Assembly: GCF_013410345.1 (NCBI RefSeq)
Contig: NZ_JACCFJ010000001.1
Span: 5,287,501-5,351,500 of the forward strand
DNA from: Saccharopolyspora hordei
Lineage (GTDB): Bacteria > Actinomycetota > Actinomycetes > Mycobacteriales > Pseudonocardiaceae
Length of the DNA: 64,000 nucleotides
Direction: 5' to 3'
Shown here: in pieces, positions 53,201-59,714 of the stretch
How positions within the stretch are numbered: the first letter of the stretch is position 1
How the letters are laid out: every line of letters begins with the position of its first letter
Program-made: the position numbers and the translations under genes
The notes under the pieces: model-generated
What the model saw: the letters and a program-made list of their open reading frames with translations, nothing else
The model's database searches: none
What the model was told of the DNA's origin: nothing

Positions 53201-56199
53201 CCGTCGGCGTCCTGGCGCGCGGTGCCCTGGTCGGACGGGTGCGGGGCCGGGTCGCTGCTCCGCAGCGTCGTCATCTCGTGGTCCTCCGGCGACCGCGACG
53301 ACACCGCGCGCTCGGTGAGGCCGAGGCTCGCCGCGGCCCCTGCCGCCGTCGGGGTGGTGGTCCGGTCACGCGCCATGCCGGGCGCCGCGGTCGACGGTGA
53401 CGTCTTCAGCGGTGTGGTCGAGCCGTCCGGCGCGGTCGAGGTCCGGGGCGGCGGAGTGGTGGCCGGCGCGGTCGTGGAGGACGACGGCGCGTGGGAGGAG
53501 GACTGCGCAGCGGGCCGGGACCGCGTGGTGGCGGAGGTCGGCGGCAGCTGCACCGGACCACCCGGTCGCTGCGCCGGGTTCGCGCTCTGCGGCGCCGTGT
53601 TCGCGCTCTGCTGCACGGGACTCGCCGCCTGCTGTGCGGGACTCGCCGACTGCTGGACGGGACTCGCCGACTGCTGGACGGGACTCGCCGACTGCTGGAC
53701 GGGACTCGCCGACTGCTGGACGGGACTCGCCGACTGCTGGACGGGACTCGCCGACTGCTGGACGGGACTCGCCGACTGCTGGACGGGACTCGCCGACTGC
53801 TGGACGGGACTCGCCGACTGCTGGACGGGACTCGCCGACTGCTGGACGGGACTCGCCGACTGCTGGACGGGATTCGACGTCCGCTGGTCCGAGACCGACG
53901 CCTGGTGACCGTGCTCCACCGTCTGCGGCACGGAGCTCGACTCGGACGCAGAGCTCGACGTCTGCGACGCCGAACCCGACGTCGGCGGCGCAGTCGGCTG
54001 CGCAGCGGCGCTCGGCTGCTGGGGCGAGTCCTGCTGCCCGACGACAGGCGAATCCTGCGGCGCGGTCGTCGACTGGTAACCCGTCTCGGGCTGGTGCGTG
54101 GTGGTCGCCGGTGGTGGCGACACCTGGTCCGGCTGCGGCACGTCCGGCTGGTGCGGCGCTCGCTGGTCGTCCGACCGCGACGGTGGCGCGGTGGTGCTGT
54201 CCTGGCCCTGCGGCTGCCGGTTCGACTGCTGCGTCGCCGCGTCGTCGGTGCTGTTCTGGTACGCGTCCTGCTGGAGGTGCGGTGAGCCTGCGGGGTCGCC
54301 GTCGTGCGGCCGTCCGCTCAGACCCGGTCCGTCCTCGCGCGACACCGACTGCGGGCCCGGGTCGCTGGTGCCCGCCGTCCCGCCGTGCCCCGTCTGGTCC
54401 GGGGACTGCGGTGCGGCCTGGTTCGGCTCGACCGGCTGGTGGCCGGTCGGCGGTGCCGAGGTCTGCTCGGGGCTCTGCCCGGTGCCGTGGGCGGGCGCCG
54501 TCGGGTCCGGCGGCTGGCCCTGCACCGCAGGAGGGTTCTGGCCGTCGGTGCGCGACTCGACCACCGGTACGTCGTGCTGCCCGCCCGGTGGGGTCGACGG
54601 GGCCTGCTGCCCGGAGGTCTCACCTGGCTGGTCGACTGCCGGGACGTCGTGCCCACCGGCCATCGGCGGACCCTGCTGGGCCACCGGCTCCGGGTTCGCG
54701 GTGCCCGTCCCCGCAGTCCCGGAGTCTCCCGCCACCGGGCCGGAGGAGGGCGGCGTGGTGCCGCTCGGCGCAGCGGGCTGCTGCCCGCCCGTCCCCTGCG
54801 TCACAGGTCCGTGCTGGGGGCTGACGTCGTCGCGCGACGGCACCGGGGTGTGGGGCTGGGGGCCGGCACCGTCGGGGGGCCGCTGGTCGACGTTCGGCTG
54901 GTCCTGCTCGCCACTCGCCTGGCTCTGCGCGGACGACTGCTGCCGGCCACCGGGTCCCTGCGCCGACGTCCCGGACTGACCGGACGAGTCACCGCTCGAC
55001 GCGGTCGAGGCCGTGCTGCCGGGCGACGCGCTCGGTGCCTCACCGCCCAGCGGCTGCGCGGCCGGCGGCTGGTGCCCGCCCTGCCCCGCGGTGGGGCCCT
55101 GCGGTCCGGGCACCGGGGTGCCCGGCCGGGTCGCGGGCACGTCCTGCGGAGTGGTGGTCGACGACTGCTGGCCGATGCCGTCCGTCGTGTCCTGAGTGGA
55201 CACGCCCGAGTCGCTGAGGCCGCGGTCCGCCGTCGAAGGCTGCGGCCCCGAACTGCCGGTGCCGCCGCCGTGGCCGCCTCCCGAGAGGCCCGCGAGCCGG
55301 TGGCCGAGGGCGGCACCGCCCGCGCTGCCGATGCCGGAGGACGCGCCCGCGGTCGCCGCGTACGGGTTCAGCTCGAACTCGCCCTCGGTGGCGTACTTGT
55401 ACACCGCCTCGGTGAGCATCTCGTGGAACGCCTCGGTGCCGACGTGCTCGAGCACCTCCGTGCCGCGCTTCGCCCAGTCCTTGCCGAACTTCGTCGACAG
55501 CACCGAGTTGAGCACGGTGTTGAGCCCCTTGCCGGCCAGCTTGCCGAGACCGCCGAGCGGCAGCGCCAGCGCGGCGCCCATCGCGCCGACGCCCGCGGCG
55601 TTCTTGGTGTGGTCGGTGTTCCACTCCTCCCGGGTGCCCATGGCGAACTGCGCGGTCTGCGCGACGACGTCGATGAGCAGCTGGAACGCGATGCTGAACA
55701 CCGCCGTGGAGAGCACCTTCACCAGCACCCGGCCGAGCAGGTTCTGGATGAGGAACCGCACGACGGCCATCCGGGCGGCCAGCCACGACATCGTCGCGCC
55801 CCCGGTGAACGGCGCCATGGCGGTGGCCCACGCGATCTCGGCCAGCAGCGCGACCAGCGAAGCGATGGTGACGATCTTCATGTACTCGACGTCGAGGGCG
55901 AGGTCGAGCAGCGTCTGGGCCAGGTCGTTGAACAGCTGGGCGGCGGCGGAGACCAGGTCGTCGCCCTCGACGAACGGCGCCACCCGCTCGGCGAAGGCCT
56001 GGGCCGCCTCGCCGGCGAAGTCCGACCTGATGGCCTGCACGGCGCTGCGCAGCCCCGGGCCGAGCTGCGCGAGGGTCTGCGCCGCCGCTGTCCACTCGCC
56101 CGCGAGCGCGCGCAGCTCGTCCTCGTTGGCGTCCGGCCACTCCTCGCCGGTGAGCACCTGGAAGAGCTTCGCCACTTCCGGGCTGACCACCATCGCCAT
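44260..56199 (-). CDS. Giant type VII-secreted polymorphic toxin-like protein, 3979 aa, with three papain-fold modules
   Basis: The N-terminus (1-100) is a WXG100/CpnT-like helical domain, followed by hydrophobic helices (about 107-190). Residues about 300-1000 are Gln/Ser/Pro/Gly-rich, including the QQSASPV repeat (about 775-853). A coiled coil spans about 1020-1355. A long beta-rich region follows to about 2960. At the C-terminus are a Tox-PL-like copy A (about 3110-3260) with Pro3136 and Ser3214 where Cys and His are expected, and a protein-glutaminase-like domain with Cys3310 (DGCYIRAHLW), His3363 (WGYHVAPVL) and Asp3384 (VFDPAMSYDF). Tox-PL copy B has Cys3735, His3814 and Asp3829. It likely deamidates target glutamines after export; this is inferred from the families. 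Confidence 0.85.
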   Translation of the reverse strand: MAMVVSPEVAKLFQVLTGEEWPDANEDELRALAGEWTAAAQTLAQLGPGLRSAVQAIRSDFAGEAAQAFAERVAPFVEGDDLVSAAAQLFNDLAQTLLDLALDVEYMKIVTIASLVALLAEIAWATAMAPFTGGATMSWLAARMAVVRFLIQNLLGRVLVKVLSTAVFSIAFQLLIDVVAQTAQFAMGTREEWNTDHTKNAAGVGAMGAALALPLGGLGKLAGKGLNTVLNSVLSTKFGKDWAKRGTEVLEHVGTEAFHEMLTEAVYKYATEGEFELNPYAATAGASSGIGSAGGAALGHRLAGLSGGGHGGGTGSSGPQPSTADRGLSDSGVSTQDTTDGIGQQSSTTTPQDVPATRPGTPVPGPQGPTAGQGGHQPPAAQPLGGEAPSASPGSTASTASSGDSSGQSGTSAQGPGGRQQSSAQSQASGEQDQPNVDQRPPDGAGPQPHTPVPSRDDVSPQHGPVTQGTGGQQPAAPSGTTPPSSGPVAGDSGTAGTGTANPEPVAQQGPPMAGGHDVPAVDQPGETSGQQAPSTPPGGQHDVPVVESRTDGQNPPAVQGQPPDPTAPAHGTGQSPEQTSAPPTGHQPVEPNQAAPQSPDQTGHGGTAGTSDPGPQSVSREDGPGLSGRPHDGDPAGSPHLQQDAYQNSTDDAATQQSNRQPQGQDSTTAPPSRSDDQRAPHQPDVPQPDQVSPPPATTTHQPETGYQSTTAPQDSPVVGQQDSPQQPSAAAQPTAPPTSGSASQTSSSASESSSVPQTVEHGHQASVSDQRTSNPVQQSASPVQQSASPVQQSASPVQQSASPVQQSASPVQQSASPVQQSASPVQQSASPVQQSASPVQQSASPVQQSASPAQQAASPVQQSANTAPQSANPAQRPGGPVQLPPTSATTRSRPAAQSSSHAPSSSTTAPATTPPPRTSTAPDGSTTPLKTSPSTAAPGMARDRTTTPTAAGAAASLGLTERAVSSRSPEDHEMTTLRSSDPAPHPSDQGTARQDADGRTADQSGSHEDGTDQNHQPSDPFSQVVAEAERAAEDAASARDAVASALGAVKAAEIKVRHDLGAIERSTRTAQGAVLAIGLDPAQQTAQAQQRLDDAVQARDGLVALRYELRAERAEAAERLAAARDALARAQRGGAGPDAVRRAEDAVSSARDTTASLDRRISEVDLAHAQAVADAETAQRDLDQARAVEASATAARAAHDKATSALQQAIRALTTTTEGRSTVADALRTANDAASRSDATLGALRDAATRADAARSDADRAATRAGTHADARAQAEELRAEAENAERRHRDAVAEAERLRARLDDLRNQARTAAAEAAAAQRSADTAAEQAHDAKEEAEQAAAQGEHERGLTQLSFPTHDSQLEFEVLGPRTGLVDALTGLTGMDRARVEEQVSALGDDELLAAIRDGRIRVGDVDVTVRPELHRPADTRTAPPHQQPSSTSSDAATEQTVPLAEATSTSVPIRIPLSFVSPLDLVGTVVRPMVYVGGTVKTAHRYDSSVTFSGSTSTSRSHVPATMSLELSVPGGPRATASLDAGLRLPEITRGEAVAGTLPDGDFRDVKALPATVPQAFEDVLGTSREAAAGLADHLLAPTTTPHTTTVDGGPVTFLPLTDAQVSYVGTTRVDSSSAVSHTRGATTTRGSDANVGLGLYGGGKAHYVGGFLDFSSGLTDGGALSTDDSVTQSSGEHHLVYEVSRDMRVGTGTTEPGEDAPQSTVRTLVQVPVWRARELGLPLPPHLQGESAREATGQTYLFGRDDIKFVDRDKVTEFITSRVRDTDSGLSANGRAAIEAQFRTPDIAKHTLHNAMHGGARAVWTEGGRTHFVDVHAIPAPPDRTEPSGQQDTTTEVKHTEKFQRSYGSSRTARIGAGGAFLPKGTDSPDPNPPKATPEDGLPNPYQGGPTQSTAGPRVALSATYDKGLSTKSGYSGKDGRSAKYSGDMRDYRGALDLVVVHGSTKDPNWAQRFFLGGKLSQSADARYTGPSRTDLDRVLAGDGPTDQHVHRGRVDDAIRVATPADKLDWASRPLPPSGTRPGTYLGAPPPLPSTTVLGPEHFGEFATVEHVTTSPNSTEALDLALAKRIEPVGGGAVRTPPKGSGFWSTWAQKTFTERRVDADGVEHTTEYVYKSSELTRPGTTSAEAVREFQGRVGSLGTASQGLSGLSNSTGGMMREGRLTDFTGTLHGEATYHSPRLVDVRAESTLKRNQAGDQTTSTTSSWGAAVDAEVNANAIPRQDGRTGAMVSGVLGGGAKHGRSHAAELTTGGTQDFEYTGPTALVSVDVRYRYWADMALRNAVHTGRFDPVEVTVDEPGGAVVEVPVQQAIDMFTALGLDVPPELSALRPTPKPGVDDPAHTLAPGPGEYASYSDTAVRDARLAGDDPMAPVRQRLTELGVTDAAQQRQVTDQVDALLNSPTGRLWLPDVLAGQQGLISVPLSGPLFEDVVDVRVREVFDGDRATTQTDAVNPDKVTRSAYVSTSEQHKSTTAWSVNASLNAGVRYAETPPVPPGRPGPDGEVQQSPPEPGAAGGGFTPQLFGGAKSSKTERVLDGSGGTKTTTRVDTDKVGSGTRPVRYELDITRRRAPMPALDTTALGVPKHLLDLDKGVGAAPVRLDGEVDLVSPSSKASPPLAKPPRPPEFELVDAPPDQRPGFSPEDAVRVEAIGQDTAKAVRDAVYAQLSTRMPPPGQTMTGEEVAASAQRPSEFTRPGSSSEHVVHSTAKGTSLHHAANALFTGGGYQAGSVLGTKHPLYDSLFDLQLTGNLRPQDLTFVAALPEGTSMSLTREVESSTPAGTTTTVTTGLSAGASGYGADTHQAAGPSPTSVIVAPPASTTVSDERTTSESSKAGETSGVKHEGRSYLFRADSAEIYSRVHVHGSNWTHKPLGAIKSAFREHGHPQDSTVKITSHDDVHVRVWESTALDKGLLTLHDVWRHAGRLPADQRSYAVSGDPRGATIHPAGRPVPPAGQPAPGAPRGRTLHVAPGVSLSDVTAFVGTLPSDMRPSAYTVAPGQGFTAADVQDAVAGLPEPGTESTTPPGGSSTVETEAAGTTAAEPPAPTEEQARPATEGSSDTAVEQAERGTERPGPARSVPHTDAVGAPSLVSGPDLAAVVPPGTRFADPASFVGLINDGWSPGLAPVHAALAFHETYHGRPQVAHGTAGDARSTMVGASQAVGAAPVAVGRGEDGLAEVVRRVERAGHGADALVFSFGTDGQASAWNVVNHGGTVSLVDAHFGTVVPASPESFHGLGEVFAIPLDAEGRFVPDEHAPPPQPGTVSYEQARLLYDLMAVDTFEHPQHGTVTMPSAHPEDGCYIRAHLWAAKLRALGFDVRKVFMSRGGDVLSTLSHNAYGATADHPRLVTWGYHVAPVLSVDLGNGLPPVEMVFDPAMSYDFSGAVDAPGAGLFRGFVPVREWVRAAGIHGGFPEADLYEPRPWHEGEGPIAPGEVRIRITDAHVVGPPWDVPAPGSFQQADLVVESFLDTAYQHSVEVAHRAEFTEWHESLPPHARQRFNALDAQFGGAALREFHDWFRTMGPADRAALAGRLADPGSSTSDLLPPWNNRVATARVQLAGLSEDDSAQARAVATTLAETYHAGLPQDLGDQVVDVLAHHAAEDGYPAAQALAASLALTQPTDAIGAAPQDTAEPAGPTADPSTVEDPPRGPRKRSREEFESDEGPATHYEPAHARPVPERLVPPAPGDTDALLAAVPPGTRFADPASFAGLVNGTRSEQGRDVNCVDAALAFHETYHGRPRVAGSAPDGVPRGAGTAAAEGLGYAPEMFSRGPAGLAEVIDRVTRAGHGADALVIGFRRGGGGHAWNVVNHHGTVSIVDAQAGTVRPAGTDGFGWLDRVYAIPVDAEGRYVDDTAPAPRAPADPADAYARAEHERAQRAHEVRRAAAAGEEIPVPGTTGRLVPSLGGLRLVGAAVTAELAADLASLSQRDVIALVVGADAQDDERDREPPASLEQLRFPPRGRPEPVDE
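53640..53875. repeat. Tandem 21-bp repeat encoding QQSASPV
   Basis: Eleven nearly identical units of 21 bp (7 codons) follow one another inside the giant gene, with more diverged units on one side (PAQQAAS, PVQQSAN, TAPQSAN). DNA-level identity, including third positions, points to recent expansion by slippage or unequal crossing over. Unit length keeps the frame. Confidence 0.95.
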
Positions 56200-56208
56200 G
56201 CCGGCCGC

Positions 56209-56520
56209 CTAGTCCTTCGGGACGGCGCCGTCGGCTTCCTCGGCGGTGTCGCTGAAGTTCCGCGCCGCCCGGAGGGTGCTGTCCGAGCAACCGCCGACGG
56301 CCTCCTCGAGCAGGGACAGGAACTCCATGGCCTTCTCCGCGCCCGGCCGGTAGTTCGTGTCGAACTGCTCGCCCATCTCGCCGGTGCCGCCCGCGTGCCG
56401 GTAGGCGGCGGTGACCGAACGCATGTGCTCGGCGAGCTGCCGGGCCATCGTCGACCACTGGTCGAGGTTGGTGCCGCCCCGGGCCAGCGCGGCCACGTCC
56501 ACCTGGAGCCGGTCGGTCAC
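56209..56520 (-). CDS. WXG100-like protein, 103 aa
   Basis: This small helical protein has the size and hairpin of ESX secreted proteins: helix VDVAALARGGTNLDQWSTMARQLAEHMRSV, a Gly-rich turn (HAGGTGEMGEQFD) and a second helix ending in ARNFSDTAEEADGA. The GTG at 56520 overlaps the YbaB-like stop codon (GTGA) and is preferred over the upstream GTG at 56529. It directly precedes the giant gene, 9 nt away, and is the likely secretion partner of its WXG-like N-terminal domain. Confidence 0.8.
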   Translation of the reverse strand: MTDRLQVDVAALARGGTNLDQWSTMARQLAEHMRSVTAAYRHAGGTGEMGEQFDTNYRPGAEKAMEFLSLLEEAVGGCSDSTLRAARNFSDTAEEADGAVPKD

Positions 56521-56912
56521 CGCGACCACCGCCCGACCTCACCGATCGCGGAGTCGATCACGGCCGCCACGTCGGGCCCGTTCTCGCGGAGCTCCTGCAG
56601 GTCGACGCCCGCCGGGGTGAGCCCGCCCATCACCTCGTCGACCGCCGCGGCCGCCTGCCGCTGGGCGTCGGCGACCACCTCCACGATCTTCGCGCCGAGC
56701 TCCTTCGGCGCCATGTCCCGCCAGCGCCGGCCCTGGAAGGCCAGGTCGGTGAGCCGACCGCGACCGTCCACAGTGGCCTTGACCGTGCGGTCGGCGGAGG
56801 TGGCGCTCGCGGTGACCTCGTCGAGCTCGCGGAAGGCGGTGGCGAGCTGGTCCTGCTTGGCCCGCAGCTCCTGGAGCGCCTCGGTCATGTCGTTGTGCAT
56901 CGAGGAGAACAT
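56517..56912 (-). CDS. YbaB/EbfC-like protein
   Basis: The 131-aa chain has the YbaB/EbfC outline: an N-terminal helix (EALQELRAKQDQLATAFRELDEV), a three-stranded sheet (ASATSADRTVKATVDGRGRLTDLAF) and a long C-terminal helix (ELGAKIVEVVADAQRQAAAAVDEVM). YbaB proteins bind DNA, but copies inside actinobacterial WXG100 loci are common and may work as chaperones of secreted partners; that is my inference. ATG 56912 has AGGAGG upstream. Further in-frame ATGs at 56900 and 56888 are alternatives. Confidence 0.82.
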   Translation of the reverse strand: MFSSMHNDMTEALQELRAKQDQLATAFRELDEVTASATSADRTVKATVDGRGRLTDLAFQGRRWRDMAPKELGAKIVEVVADAQRQAAAAVDEVMGGLTPAGVDLQELRENGPDVAAVIDSAIGEVGRWSR

Positions 56913-56921
56913 CCCGGCCTC

Positions 56922-59702
56922 CTATCCGGTCGCGCTCTGCTCGGCCGGTGCCGTCGTGGTCTGCTCCGGCCGGGTCTCGGTCCGGCGCGCGGCGGACGAG
57001 CTGACGTGGACGTGGGTGGGGGCGAGCGGCTCGTCGGTCTCCTGGGGCAGGTCGCTCGGGAGCCCGATGACGCCGGTGCCGCCGACGTCGTGGGTGCCCC
57101 ACACCTTCTCGTCCTCGGACAGCCAGGTCTGCCGCTCGCGCTCCTTCGCGCTGTTCTGCCCACCGGCCATCGGCGGCACCATGGGCGGCATCATCGGCAT
57201 CCCGCCGCGCTGGTCGGCGACCGGCCTGCTGGGCGACGGCCCGCCTTCCTGGGTCGTCTGGTCCTGCCCGGACCAGTCCGACCACCCCTCGCCGGCGAAG
57301 CCACCGGAGCCCCCGCCGGGCAGGCTCGAGAAGTCGCCGCCGACCGACCCCGACCCGCCACCGGGGAGGTTCGCGGTGCCACCGGGCGGGTCGAAGGCCC
57401 CACCAGGCAGGTTCGCCGTGCCACCGGGCGGATCGAAGCTCCCACCAGGCAGATTCGCGGTCCCACCCGGCGGGTCGAAAGCCCCGCCCGGCACGTTCCC
57501 CGTGCCACCGGGCGGATCGAAGCTCCCACCAGGCAGATTCGCCGTGCCACCCGGCGGGTCGAAAGCCCCGCCCGGCACGTTCCCCGTGCCACCGGGCGGA
57601 TCGAAGCTCCCACCAGGCAGATTCGCCGTGCCACCCGGCGGGTCGAAAGCCCCACCAGGCACGTCCGCGGTCCCACCCGGCGGATCGAAAGCCCCACCCG
57701 GCAGGTTCGCCGGATCCCCAGCACCGGACACGTGCGACGTACCACCGGGCACGTCGAAGCCCGCCCCCGGCAGCTCGGACGAGCCACCGGGCGGGTCGAA
57801 GCCCCCCACCGGGAGGTTAGCGGTCCCACCCGGCGGGTCGAAGGCCCCACCAGGCAGGTTCGCAGTCCCACCCGGCGGGTCGAAAGCCCCACCAGGCAGG
57901 TTCGCGGAGCCGCCCGGCGGGTCGAAAGCACCGCCCGGCACGTTCGCCGAGCCGCCCGGCGACGCCGGGTCGAACGGGTCGTTGCCGGTCCCGGTCACCT
58001 GGCGGGGCAGCCGGGTCCCGCTGGAGCCGCCACCCGGTCCGGAGGTGCCCGGCAGGCCCGCCATCCCGTTCGGCGGGACCACCGGCACCCCACCACCGCT
58101 CGGCGGCGACGGGATGTCGATCGGCCCACCGGTCGAGGAACCACCCGGGCCCCCGAGCGCCGGTGTGCCACCGCCCCCGGGCGACTGGCCTCCCCCAGCA
58201 CCGAGCGAAGGCAGCTCACCGCCGCCAGCGGCGGGCGGGACGTCCAGTCCGCCGCCACCGGCGGACGGCAGGTTCGCACCACCGCCGACGGGCGGCGGCA
58301 GGTTCACGCTCCCACCGCCGTTCGCGGGCGGCGAGTCCAGGTTCCCCCCACCACCGGGCAGGTCGACGTTCCCACCGCCGTTCCCCGACGGGAGGTCCAC
58401 GTTCCCGCCGCCGTTGCCGGGCGGCGGCAGGTTCACGTCCCCGCCCCCGTTCCCGGGTGGCAGGTTCAGGTCGCCACCGCCGTTCCCCGGCGGCGGGACG
58501 TTCATGCTCCCGAACGGGGGTGGGGTGGTGGTGCCCCCGCCGGCGCCGCCACCGGGCGTGCTGGTCGGGGTCTCCAGCTCCTCGAGCGAGGACTTCGTCT
58601 GCTCGTAGCCCTCCCGCAGCGCGTCGAGCTGCTGGCGCGCGAACTCGTCGAGCGGCTCCATCTGCTTGCGGACGTGGTCGCTGATCTTGGCGTTGAAGTC
58701 GTTCCACGTCGACTGGCTGCCCAGCGGACCGGACAGCACCGGGAAGCCCTCGGGGAGCGGGTGGGGCGTGAACGGCACCGCGTTGGGCTCCACGCTCGCG
58801 TCGGGCATGTAGAACACCAGGTGTTCCGGCAGCATCCCGACCGCGCCCTCGGGGACAGCGGGCCCGAGGTTGTCGTCGGAGCGGTAGCTGTTGACGACGC
58901 TGGTGATGTACTCCTCGGCCTTCTCCCGGCCCCGCATCGCGAGGACGTCGAGTGCGTAGTTCGGCGTGCCGTGGAAGAGGCCCTTGCCCCGCATGTACGT
59001 GGCCACGTTGGTGCGCACCGCGTTCACGGTGTCCTGCACCACCGTCTTCAGGTAGTCGCTGAAGTTCGACCACGCGGCCGCCATGCCCTTGCCGAAGTTC
59101 GCGGCGGCCTCCGCGGCCTTCTGCAGCCCCGCGGAGGTCTGGCGCTCCTCGGCGATCTGCTCGTGCAGGCTGTCGACGGTGTCCAGCAGGCTGGAGACGT
59201 TCTGCTTGAGCGCGTACGCCGCCTTGCCCTTGAACGCCGAGTCGTCACTGGTGAGCTTGGTGACCCACTGCTGGAGCGTGTCGCGCTGGGTGGCCAGCCA
59301 CTCGACGTAGTGGTCGACGGACTCCTTCGCCTCCCGCAGCCGGTTGACGTTCATCAGGCCGAGGTTGGCGGCCTCCAGCGCATCGGTCAGCTCGTCCATC
59401 TCGGAGACGGCCTTGGACCAGTTGCCCAGCGCGGTCTGGTTGATGTCCACCGAGACGTACCACTTGTCCCAGGCGTGGTAGCTGTACCCGGTGCCGCCCG
59501 CCTGGCTGTCGTCGGTCATCTCGCTGCCCGGCTTCGCGCTGCCGGACTCGGTGAACCAGCCCTGCTCTGCCCCGCCCCCGGCGTCGAGGACGCCCTGGAG
59601 GTCGGTGCCCTCGCCGGTGACGGTGAACAGCACCTGGTCGAACGTCGCGCGGGAGGTGTCGTCGCCCTTGATCGGCTCCGGTTCGCCGATGGGATCCGTC
59701 AT
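56922..59702 (-). CDS. Repeat-rich WXG100-like protein of the type VII locus, 926 aa
   Basis: Residues about 60-350 are helical with WXG-type features (HAWDKWYVSVDINQTALGNWSKAVSEMDEL, then long helices). Residues about 380-590 are Gly/Asn/Pro-rich (NGGGNVDLPP repeats). Residues about 580-785 hold about 13 units of a 14-residue LPGGAFDPPGGTAN-type repeat. The C-terminus has a conserved-looking block (SAKERERQTWLSEDEKVWGT). It is 9 nt ahead of the YbaB-like gene. The extended repeats suggest a cell-wall-spanning or adhesive secreted protein; activity is unknown. Confidence 0.75.
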   Translation of the reverse strand: MTDPIGEPEPIKGDDTSRATFDQVLFTVTGEGTDLQGVLDAGGGAEQGWFTESGSAKPGSEMTDDSQAGGTGYSYHAWDKWYVSVDINQTALGNWSKAVSEMDELTDALEAANLGLMNVNRLREAKESVDHYVEWLATQRDTLQQWVTKLTSDDSAFKGKAAYALKQNVSSLLDTVDSLHEQIAEERQTSAGLQKAAEAAANFGKGMAAAWSNFSDYLKTVVQDTVNAVRTNVATYMRGKGLFHGTPNYALDVLAMRGREKAEEYITSVVNSYRSDDNLGPAVPEGAVGMLPEHLVFYMPDASVEPNAVPFTPHPLPEGFPVLSGPLGSQSTWNDFNAKISDHVRKQMEPLDEFARQQLDALREGYEQTKSSLEELETPTSTPGGGAGGGTTTPPPFGSMNVPPPGNGGGDLNLPPGNGGGDVNLPPPGNGGGNVDLPSGNGGGNVDLPGGGGNLDSPPANGGGSVNLPPPVGGGANLPSAGGGGLDVPPAAGGGELPSLGAGGGQSPGGGGTPALGGPGGSSTGGPIDIPSPPSGGGVPVVPPNGMAGLPGTSGPGGGSSGTRLPRQVTGTGNDPFDPASPGGSANVPGGAFDPPGGSANLPGGAFDPPGGTANLPGGAFDPPGGTANLPVGGFDPPGGSSELPGAGFDVPGGTSHVSGAGDPANLPGGAFDPPGGTADVPGGAFDPPGGTANLPGGSFDPPGGTGNVPGGAFDPPGGTANLPGGSFDPPGGTGNVPGGAFDPPGGTANLPGGSFDPPGGTANLPGGAFDPPGGTANLPGGGSGSVGGDFSSLPGGGSGGFAGEGWSDWSGQDQTTQEGGPSPSRPVADQRGGMPMMPPMVPPMAGGQNSAKERERQTWLSEDEKVWGTHDVGGTGVIGLPSDLPQETDEPLAPTHVHVSSSAARRTETRPEQTTTAPAEQSATG
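57360..57960. repeat. Tandem 42-bp repeat (FDPPGG) within the WXG-like gene
   Basis: About 13 units of 14 codons each can be counted by the FDPPGG core (one reads FDVPGG). Several adjacent pairs form a higher-order 84-bp unit (GSFDPPGG then GAFDPPGG), identical at most third positions. This indicates recent duplication of two-unit blocks. Confidence 0.92.
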
Positions 59703-59714
59703 CGCTGGCTCCAG

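Noticed and set aside
44530..53400. 2956-codon open frame on the plus strand opposite the giant gene
   Set aside because: It mirrors the codon pattern of the giant gene; its product is Arg/Val/Gly-rich without domains, while the minus frame has clear motifs and conserved catalytic residues.
53640..53875. CRISPR or iteron array suspected from 21-bp units
   Set aside because: Units are directly abutting, in frame and inside a gene; there are no spacers and no replication initiator gene.
57360..57960. CRISPR array suspected from regular repeats
   Set aside because: The units are in-frame 42-bp coding repeats with no unique spacers and no cas genes nearby.
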